This document shows positions 51,831 to 61,355 of a stretch of 64,000 nt of DNA, one piece after another. The translations under genes and the position numbers were made by a program. Source of the stretch: Brasenia schreberi (Eukaryota; Streptophyta; Magnoliopsida; Nymphaeales; Cabombaceae). Positions within the stretch are counted from its first letter, which is position 1; every line of letters begins with the position of its first letter. The DNA lies in the NCBI GenBank assembly GCA_036023115.1, contig JAYKKT010000090.1, positions 33,154,001 to 33,218,000 of the forward strand, given 5' to 3'. The notes beneath the pieces are model-generated. The model was given only the letters and a program-made list of their open reading frames with translations. It searched no databases and was not told the DNA's origin.

Positions 51831-52686
51831 GAAAGGGTTTTCAATCAGAGCCCCGACTCTTAGTCATCTGGCTTATTATTTGTTCGCTTCGCGGGCTTCA
51901 TCGAGCCAGGAATTTTTACCTTTTATATTATCTTTAATATGGCTTTTTCCTTCTTTTTGGAGAGCGGAACTCAGGCAGAGTTACCTACGTTATAGATTGA
52001 AAACGTCCAACCGCAGTAGTAAAAATCGGGATATTGAAACGTACAATTTTACGAGTTTACGATTCTAAGGATGCGAGTGACTTGACTCGTGATTTGTTAA
52101 AAGTTCGACGGATTTAATATTGACAATGTTAAAACCATGGCAAAATCTTACGAGTTTGTGTTAGCCAGTTGACATCGAGATAAAATGAAACAAGTTTACC
52201 TCCATTGATTCTAGCAAAAAACTTTAATTTTAATCACCTCGTATAACCCATAGTAGTAGTTCACCTTGTCGAGCTTTATGACTCACAATGTCACTGCAGA
52301 CCGTTTCAATGGCTCAAACTTAAGAATCAGCTCGGTATACTTTTACTTTTTAGTGGATATGTGTTGAGACCTATGTTTGATTATGAAGGGAACTGAGTTT
52401 ACGCTTCCAATTTTACATGACCAAACCTTGTAATCATACACCCCCTTAGGTTTGAATACCGAATGGCCCAGCCCACAACAGGCAGGCTGACAGTGAACCC
52501 AAAACCCAACTCATTGGCTGGCCCACTTCGGGAAAAAAAAGATGACATTACCAAATGGCTTGGAGGAAGTAGGTTGGTTTTTGGAATTGGATCGTCCAAA
52601 GCATGCTACTTCTTAGCAGCAACCACCTCCAGTAATTGGTTTAAGGAAGAATATGTGAGAGCATAAAGGCAGCTTTAGGAATTATC
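51831..52686. other. Intergenic, nothing recognised
   Basis: Upstream flank of RABC1. Overlapping short frames at 52400-52670 have no motif. Confidence 0.35.
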
Positions 52687-55615
52687 ATACAACAACAACT
52701 AAGCCTTTTCCCATACTAGATGGGGTCAGGTACATGGATTCTTTGTTTCCACATAGCCCTATTATGTGTCATGTTAACAGTTAACTCACAAGAAGCTAGA
52801 TCATTCTTTATTGTTTCTTTTCAACACTTTTGTACTCATCCTTTACCTCTTTTAATACTTTCAAAATTTATTTTTCATACCTTCTTATAGGTTCTTCTTT
52901 TTATCTTCTTTCTATATGTTCAAACCATCTTAAACAATATTCTCTCATTTTATTCTTTATTGGTGTCACTCCTAATTTGTTTCTAATAACCTCATTGTGT
53001 ATACGATCTTTTCTTGTATGACGACTCATCTATCTCAACATCTTCATTTCTGTCACAAACATCTTTTGTACATGATGATGATTAATTGCCCAACACTGAG
53101 AACCATAAAACATGACAGATCTAATTATTGCTCTATAATATTTATTTTTTAACTTTAATGGTATCTTCTTATAAAAAAGAATACATGATGCTCCTCTCCA
53201 TTTTAACCAACCAGCATTAATTTTATACGTAACATATCCATCATTTCTTCCATCACTCTTAAAAATTGACCCTAGGTATTTAAAACTTTTTTTTTGGGTG
53301 ATGCAATATGTGCCAATTTTAATTTATTTGTCCTCTGAAGTAACCAAATGATCAAACTTACATTCCATATATTCTTTCTTTGTTCTCCTAAGTCGGAGGC
53401 CTTTGATTTCTAATGTTTCTCTCCATAGTTATAATTTTCTATTAACTTTTTCCTTAGACTCCTCCACTAACACAATGTCATTTGCAAATAACATGCACCA
53501 AGATACTTCATCTTGAATATGTATTGTTAACTCATCAATCACCATTACAAATAAGTATTGACTTAAAGTTGATCCTTGATGTAACCCAATATTAACTTCA
53601 AAGAAGTCTGTCATTCCTTCATGAGTCCTCACACATGTTTTTGCACCATCATACATGTATCTTATAAAGTTAATATATGTCAATGGGATACCTCTTTTTT
53701 CCAAGGTTCTTCAAAGAACCTCCCTCAATACCCTATCGTAAGCTTTTTGTAGATCAATAAATATCATGTGAAGGTCTTTCTTTTTTGCTCTAAAATATTT
53801 CTTAAGACATATCAAAAGGTGAATCTCTTCAACAATAGATTTGCTTGTCATGAATCCAAATTGGTTCTCGGTTGTACTCAATACTTGTGTTAACCTACGT
53901 TCGATAATTCTTTCCCACAATTTCATAGTATGACTCATTAACTTGATGCCCGGATAATTCGCACAATTCTGAATGTCTCCCTTGTTCTTATATATGGGTA
54001 TAAGTGTACTTGCTCTTCATTCCTCCGACATTTTTTGGTTTCTTCATATTTCATTAAATAGTCTTATGAGCCAAGTGATTTCTATTTTTCTTAGTATTTT
54101 CCAAACTTCTTCTGTAGGAATATTGTCTGGTCCTACTGATTTACCATCCTTCATATGTTTAAGAGCCTCTTTGACTTCATTCTTTTGAATAAGTCAGTAG
54201 AAATTATGGTTTATATACTTTCTAATTTGGCTAACTCTCCTAAGTTAATACTAATATCTTTATTTTCATTAAAAAGATTATAAAAATAGTTTTTTCATCT
54301 ATTTCATATATCATCATTTGTCACTAGAATTTTTTCATCCTCATCTTTGATGCATCTAACAAAATTAAGATCTTTAGTTTTCTAATCTCTAGCCCTAGCT
54401 ATCCTAAAAATATCTCTTTCACCCTCTTTTGAGTTGAGTTTTTTATATAAATCCTCCCAAATTTTAGCTTTTGCTTCACTGACGGCCTTTTTTACTTCCT
54501 TTTTTACTTTCTTATAAGTCTCTAAAGTTTCACTAGTTTTCTTAGCATAATATAATTTGTAACATGTCCTCTTTGCCTTAATTTTATTTTAAACTACTTT
54601 ACTCCACCAAGCTTTTTTTTGTGCCGGTACACCCCCCTTAGATTCACCTTACACATCTATCGCCACTTTCCTAATATGTATAGCCATATTGTTCTACATA
54701 TCAAGAAGTGTATCAACATAATTCCAAGCATCTCCTTGAAGAACTTTCTGTTTAAATTTATCTTCTTTCTTGCTTTTGAGATTCCACCATTTAGTCTGAA
54801 TAGTTTGATGTACTCTTTTCTTCTTTGTTCATTTTTTTTATTTGTAAATCCATAACTAAAAGTCGATGTTGGGTGGTTAAGCTTTCTCCTGGAATTACCT
54901 TACAATCTTTACAACACGCTCCATCTTTTTTTCTACAAATAAAGTAATCAATTTGTATTTGTGATAAGCCACTCTTATAAGTAATTAAATGTTCATCTCG
55001 TTTTTTGAAGATTGTATTGACTATAAAGAAATCAAATGTCATAGCAAAATTTAAAATCTCCTTACCTTCCTCATTTATATCCCCAAAACCAAAGTTTCCA
55101 TGAATACCTTGATATCCTAATTCCTCTTTACCGACATGTGCATTTAAGTCTCCTCCTAAACAAATCATCCCCCTTTGTGGAATCTTTTGAATCACCTTAT
55201 CTAACTCTTCCCAAAAGGTTGTCTTTATAATATCTTCTAGGCTTGCTTGGAGTGTGTAAGTACAAACTATATTCAAAACCTCTGCTCCTAATACTATTTT
55301 TAATGTCATGATTCGGTTACCATATCGTTGTATGTCTACTACACTATTCTTTAAATCTTTATTTATGATAATATCAACTCCGTTTCGAGTCTTTTCCTTA
55401 CCTTAATACTATAATTTAAAACATGTATCCTTAATCTTCTTTACTTTTTCTCCAACCCACTTTGTCTCTTGTAAACATAAAATATGAATATTTCTCCGAA
55501 TGATAGTATGTACCACCTCCATTAATTTATCGGATAATGTTCCGATATCGCAAGAATCAATACGAATCTTATTATCTAAGACTAACTTCCTTACCCCCCC
55601 CCCCCCCCCTCCGCG
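52687..55615 (-). mobile_element. RTE-type LINE, near full length, defective
   Basis: The minus-strand order is endonuclease, RT, C-terminal segment, then the 3' tail AAAAGGCTTAGTTGTTGTTG at 52687. Endonuclease pieces: NIHILCLQETKWVGEKVKKI (55618-55409) and GGDLNAHVGKEELGYQGIHG with TTQHRLLVMDL (55309-54791). RT pieces: FIDLQKAYDRV (53938-53711) and GLHQGSTLSQYLFVMVIDEL with FANDIVLVEES (53704-53429). The catalytic FADD is FAND, so the RT would be inactive even if frames were open. The 5' end breaks off close to a run of 16 C. The LINE at 16.85-19.04 kb shows that the family extends further 5'. Confidence 0.92.
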
Positions 55616-56334
55616 CATCCGTCCATAGTATAATAGTTTGAAGATAATTAGGAGTGAGAATTAGAGAAATATATTGATTTCAAATTGCATTTATTAATCA
55701 GTATTGTTTATTATGTATAGGTGGGATCCTATCTACTCATATTCATTCGTTGTTTTTGGATGACATGAGTGTAATAATAATGTCTTTTATGCTCTTTCAA
55801 AACCCTTTAACAAAATTTAAATTATAAGTAAGCAACCCAAAACCAATGGATAAGCATGAAAAGACATATCAAAAGTGAGCAAAATCCAATTTTCCGACAT
55901 ACATGATATGAAATGTTACTGAAGCTATTATGAGTATTTTCGATAATTCAGTTTAAAATATGCTTCTTGCATGCAATTTGAAAGACGTAGAAAGTTAAAC
56001 AAGGTAGTGCTGCCTGCGCTGGTAAATGAGGCATCAAAGCAATGTTTATTCATTGCGATCAGCTCATTTTGTACAAAGAAGCCAAACTAGCCACTTGCAA
56101 TAGCATCTTGCTCAGCTCATTTTCTATTTAGTTTATAATAATTTAGTGAGCCTAGTATCAAATTAATTTTGCTAAAGAATATAGTTATGCGGCAGAGATT
56201 ATAAATGGAGCAATGTCTGTGTCCCAAATATCAGTGCATTGCATGCATTGGACGTGAAACAGGGTGAGGTGACGGAGCCAGACTTGGGTCCAAACCCACA
56301 CCGTTTACGTCCTCCTTTTTCTTGACGAGTACAA
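55616..56334. other. Intergenic, nothing recognised
   Basis: AT-rich, no coding signal. Confidence 0.35.
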
Positions 56335-56395
56335 ATGGGGAGCCGAATTCAATGCACGCCCCGGGTGAGCGGACCCCTGTCCAGGTGAGCTAGTG
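56335..56395 (-). repeat. tRNA-derived SINE head
   Basis: The minus strand gives A box TAGCTCACCTGG (56392-56381), then ACAGGGGTCCGCTCACC, then B-box-like TTGAATTCGGC (56352-56342). Same architecture as the 28.7- and 36.75-kb copies. Confidence 0.55.
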
Positions 56396-56567
56396 CTCTT
56401 CATGTGTTCACGTAATTTTTTATATTGATAAGGTACGAAGAATGCCCCTCTATCCATGTATCTAAATAAATAAACAACGAAAAAGTTTCTTGCTTTAGTC
56501 ATGTCAACGTTTAAGGCGCTACTTAACTTGACTGCAAAACAGTTACTTTTTCTTTATATATAATATA

Positions 56568-56687
56568 TAAATATATATACATTAAAATACTAGTCTTCAC
56601 CATAAACAACCGACTTTGTATTTTTCAAATATATATATACATTAAAATACTAGTCTCCACCATAAACAACCGACTTTGTATTTTTAA
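56568..56687 (+). repeat. 60-bp direct tandem duplication
   Basis: Two near-identical 60-bp units lie head to tail (about 56568-56627 and 56628-56687), both containing CATTAAAATACTAGTC and CCATAAACAACCGACTTTG, with about one internal difference (TTCACC versus TCCACC). Confidence 0.9.
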
Positions 56688-57872
56688 AACTCTTTATATT
56701 TTCCTTTAGTAAGCACACTCCGTTTTACATTTGATCCCTCTTCACTCCGTTTTTCATTGACCCCTCCCCTATACACACCTTCTCTCTCTTATCTAATCTC
56801 TACCCTCGTCCTTCCGTCCCGCTACTCCCTCTTCCTGTCTACCTTATCTCGCTGTTCTCTCTCTCACGTTGTGCTGGAGATTGCCGCCCACCACCCCACT
56901 CGACTCTCACTCTCGTGTCGAAGCCCTTGCCTCTACTCTTTCCTCTTCTCTCTCCTCTGTATGCTCTCTCTCATTTCATTGGAGACAGTTGGCTGCCTTA
57001 TTCGTGCTAGAGCCTACAATTCGATGCTGGAACCTGTCACTTACCAAAGCTCGTTAGCCTTTCTCTCTCTTTACCTGTTCCGTCTCCTCTCTCTTTTCAA
57101 ACTTGAGAAAAGGAAACGGTGTTCTTGATGCGAATCCCTCTTTCAAGGGAGAGCGACGTCTCCTTCATGGGCCTTGTCTCCTTTATAGATAGAGGAGAAG
57201 CGCACCCTGTACATCTCGCTTTGTAAAAGAGACTTGCATAGCATTTTTTCTACGTCTCTCTGTATGATACCAGATTATATTATCTCATTATATTAATATC
57301 GTTTTTATCTACAATAAAGAGAGGAGAGAGACATAAGACAGAAGAAAGAGGGAAGGAAGGGATTTACTGTGACAATAATGGTCAGATCTGGTGACATAAG
57401 ACCAGAGCAAGGTGGAGGGTGTGCCAGTGAGTGAGTGTGTGTGAGAGAGAGAGAGAGAGAAAAAAGGGATAGAAATAAGGGTTGTGAGTTTAGTAAAACG
57501 TGTGTGTACTTAGTAACATCTTAATACATATCCTCCCAAAAGTAAAAGATAGGCATAAAAGGCATGAATCCATTTTATACTCATCTTCAGGTGACCCATG
57601 AGTATGTTTGGACTGGTGTGATAGATGGGAAAAATCAAAGGTATCACGATGACATTCTTAAATCATAAAAAATTGAAATGAAAATTGTTCAAACCTTTAG
57701 ATATTTATTTGAAATTTTTTCCTCAAAAGGTTATAAAATTTGTTCACCTCTCATAATGCATACTTATGCCCATCTTATTTTAAAAAATCATGAAGAAACA
57801 TAAATGGTATGTTTATTACACCCATGCATCAAAAAGCAAATGATAGAAATAAGTTTGTTGTGAGATGAACAT
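56688..57872. other. Intergenic, nothing recognised
   Basis: Pyrimidine-rich at 56740-57110. The open frames there are composed of Leu/Ser from CT-rich DNA and lack motifs. Short AG run at 57440-57462. Confidence 0.35.
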
Positions 57873-57873
57873 C

Positions 57874-57919
<46 letters not shown>
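57873..57919. repeat. (AT)n(AG)n microsatellite
   Basis: About ten AT followed by about fourteen AG repeats. Confidence 0.95.
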
Positions 57920-57922
<3 letters not shown>

Positions 57923-58707
57923 AAATAACATGCAAGCAAATTGAGGTTAAGCAGCTTTTACCTTTTAATCAGATTAGAAAAAGCAAAACCCACCAAACCA
58001 CTGGCAAAGTGGGGTAGTTCCAGCTAGCAATCAAACATCCCAGTAAAATTGTTTCATAAGTATGCGTCAACTGGATATCTTGCTTGTACATACATGAAAC
58101 TTGATAATATGATCAAGTTATTGATTTAGTTCAGATACACCAGAAAGGTAGTGGTTTAATATGGTCAGTACTGAATCTGTTTCTCCATTTAGAACCATGT
58201 AGAAATTCAACCGTTCGGGCGCTAACAAATTTTATATACAATGCTCACAATTTCATAACATAAATTTTTTATTGTATTTAAACTATATAATGCTCACGAT
58301 TTTATAACATTTACGTAGTTTGGTCAGTAGGCTTACAGATGATTTTATAAAATTTCCAAAACAATTGGCATAAAGTTTTCACATCTAATACCTATAAGAA
58401 CTGCTACATATTGGACTTTACTGAGTCAAAAACTGACCATGGTTAAGTATTATCATGTTGGGTAAGATCCCCCCCAATTGGCATGTTTAGGAAATGGTTA
58501 AAACTGATTTTTTTTTACTTACATCAGTTTTCCGTTTGAAATAATAAAGGAACGGTCCAATGATATATTTACTCTTTTACTAGAGCAGAAGAATTTGAAA
58601 GTTGAGTAGGTTTTCCCCTCACCAAGAATAACTGCCTATTTAAGCAATGCAAGTTCATTTGGGAACTTCAAAGCACATAGAATGACTTTTAGGAACAAGC
58701 CGGGTAA
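57920..58707. other. Intergenic, nothing recognised
   Basis: AT-rich. The phrase ATAATGCTCAC...TTTATAACAT is repeated imperfectly at 58230-58310. Confidence 0.35.
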
Positions 58708-58727
58708 AACACACACACACACACATA

Positions 58728-58815
<88 letters not shown>
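58708..58815. repeat. Compound microsatellite (AC)n(AT)n(AG)n
   Basis: Third instance of the AC-AT-AG order on the plus strand, about 108 bp. Confidence 0.95.
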
Positions 58816-58819
<4 letters not shown>

Positions 58820-60149
58820 AATAGATTTATTTACCCCGCCTGTTGTGACACCCTCCTCTTCCATGGAAGTGTTGGTAATGTTGATATTTAATTGCCGCAT
58901 GTCGCAGCATATAACACTATTCTGATCGTTAAGATTACATGGAGTGTTTAAGATATAGCTGGACCAAGAATTTGAAGGTGGCGATTGCCTTCTCCTTACT
59001 TAAAACCCTCGATAACGAAGATAGATTTGTATATTCCAAGACCGAAACACGATTTCCTCTTTATTTTGGTATATATATTTACAAGCTCACTAGGATGTGG
59101 TGGTATGAGGGTCTAGGCCTTATTTCTCTGAAGAACTTGGAATTCAAGTTCCATAGCATTGTCACTCACTGCCGGAATAAATGACTCAGGTCCTGGTTTG
59201 TGCTAAATCTTAGACATCTGAACTCCAACTTTATTCTCTATCTCTTCTGTTTAATGTGCCATTAAAAATTGCAAGGTTCTTATTATAGTGTAATTCATTG
59301 GTTATAATGGGGAGGAGATCCTCCATTCTCCATGGGGACCCGTTTTGAATGTGGTGGATTCAGCCCCATCCCTCTCTCATTGGTTGGTTCTAGAAAGTTG
59401 AGGTTCCTTCAAGTCATAGTTTGCTTTGATTCAAGTTTTTAGGCTGGAGTTTCGTAGAGTTTTGGCTTTTGATTGATCTTTCCATGTTTATAGAGAAAAA
59501 ATAGTTTACAGCATATACTAGAATCAAAGGCTTCTAGCATTTACTTCATTTCGAGTCTCTGATCTGATCAGATTATTGAGCTGTGGCTAACCTTGTCTTT
59601 CCTTCACATCGATGTCTGTTTTAAGAAACGAGTTGGCCGGGTTTTGCACTTACTGTTTAGATTTATAACATTCACTCAGATTGAGAAACTCTCAAATATG
59701 TCAAGATCGAAGCTTGATGCTAGATGTTTTGTTTGTTTCTTTGTCTCCTTTGAACTGCAAAGGCCTTAGGATTAGCTTTATGTCAGTAACAACAAAGAAG
59801 TTGAGCAGAAACTCCAATTGGGCTCAACTTCACTTGCCGATGACAACAAACCGAGAGTAACAACAGGTAATAATATTTCCCGGAAAATGGAAGAAAGTTC
59901 TTCTCCCCATCATATAAAGTTATTTTGGGTATATAACACTCAAATAATTTTGGTGCTTTCCTTTTCTAATGAAGTGCCTTTAGAGTTACTGGAAAAGTTA
60001 AGATTAAATAAGTGGCACAAACCATCATACCTGAGATGATGGATATGATCATCACTTGGACTTGCCTAAATGTGGGGGGCCTAACGTAAGAATTAGCATC
60101 ACTGGTGAAAATTTAAGGATGACAGTAGGTCAACCAACGCTTCGTCGAT
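58816..60149. other. Intergenic, nothing recognised
   Basis: No family resemblance on either strand. Confidence 0.35.
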
Positions 60150-60240
60150 TCAAGTGGTTCAGCACTTGTTTCCCCTTAAGCAAGGTCGCGAGTTTGAGTC
60201 TTGTGAATGGAGAAAAACTGGTGGAGAGCTTTACCCTGGT
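60150..60240 (+). repeat. tRNA-derived SINE, second type
   Basis: TGGTTCAGCACTTG (A-box-like, 60155-60168) and CGAGTTTGAGTCTTG (B-box-like, 60189-60203) have the spacing and wording of Au-type plant SINE heads (GGCTCAGTGG ... GTTCGAATCC), distinct from the TAGCTCAACTGG type. Confidence 0.45.
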
Positions 60241-60509
60241 AGCGGGCTGACCCAGCTCAAATTGGATTAGTTGCCTTGTGGACTTTGCTGGGGAGGAGAT
60301 GTCAATAGGTTAGACTCGAGTCGGATTTGAACGTTACCGAGTCCAACTTAACCAAACCTGCATAACTAGCATTTAGGTTTAGACTCAGATTTGGTTGCGG
60401 CTATTGGAGTATTGAATCTAAGTGATTTAGATAATTAGATGGCATTTTCATGTAACAAAACCTAATCAGGCTTTTATTATCCATTGGATTTGATCTGACC
60501 AATCTGGTT

Positions 60510-60752
60510 CTAATTTGGGTTATTTGCATGTTTGGAAATCCAAAGTCCGGAACGCTTATATCCAGAAACAAAGAAGCATTTATAAGGAAGCTCAATCTCC
60601 TTCTTGATCGATAGAAGAAGGAAGTTATAGTCCCTCATACGCCTCTCAATCATCACAAAGGAGTAGAGATAATCAGATGGCACTGCTGGTCTGTTCGTGA
60701 ATTCTATCTCCTGTAACTGTGCAAACTTTCTCTTTACTGCTTCGTTCTTCAA
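60510..60752 (-). CDS. Unrecognised 80-codon frame with coding-like composition
   Basis: The minus-strand frame contains VKRKFAQLQEIEFTNRPAVP and SDYLYSFVMIERRMRDYNFL, a charged, balanced composition unlike the low-complexity frames around it. It stays open upstream of the Met (LLNNLRWPLKNEAV). I do not recognise the family. It lies about 600 bp downstream of the EEP-family gene on the same strand. It could be an exon of an unannotated gene or a captured fragment. Confidence 0.35.
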   Translation of the reverse strand: MKNEAVKRKFAQLQEIEFTNRPAVPSDYLYSFVMIERRMRDYNFLLLSIKKEIELPYKCFFVSGYKRSGLWISKHANNPN

Positions 60753-61355
60753 TGGCCACCGTAGATTATTTAAAAGTCAAATGATGTGTGTTCCTTTAGG
60801 CAATTCCAGAATATATTTCGAACACGGATTAAAATGAATGCAAACACAAGTATAAATAAGCTTAAACGAGAACCAATGATTTCAAACAAGTCTGATCTCG
60901 TCTCATTATGAAACAAGCTTAAACGTAAATACATGAGCATGAACACGCTCGTAAAAGAAATGAGCTGATGGCTTGCTTACCAGCCCTATCAGAAGGAAAA
61001 GAAGCACAAGGATACCTTTGTATTAATCTCCCTTCTCTCCTTCATGAAATTTGTAACAAGACAAGCCATGAAACTGTATAATGAATGAGGCAGTAGATAG
61101 AGAAACTCTTGTTATTCCATTCACTCATTCTCAGATGTCAATAAAATCATTCTTTACAATCTGTCTACATCAACATTCCTTTATGATGCCACTCACTCAC
61201 ATATTTCCTGTTGTTTCTTTAGAACATCAATGACAGTGACAATCTATACACCAAAAACCAAAAACCAGAATCACCACAGAAAATTTTGGTATTTGTTTAA
61301 GAAAACAGATTAACAACAAGCAGAAACTTAGAAAAATAAGGATGACTCCCAAAAT
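60753..61355. other. 3' flank of EEP-family gene
   Basis: No other gene was recognised. The part nearest 61355 is probably its 3' untranslated region. Confidence 0.35.

Noticed and set aside
56757..57128. Leu/Ser-rich 123-codon plus-strand frame
   Set aside because: Arises from pyrimidine-rich DNA; no motif, and an overlapping frame of similar quality exists.
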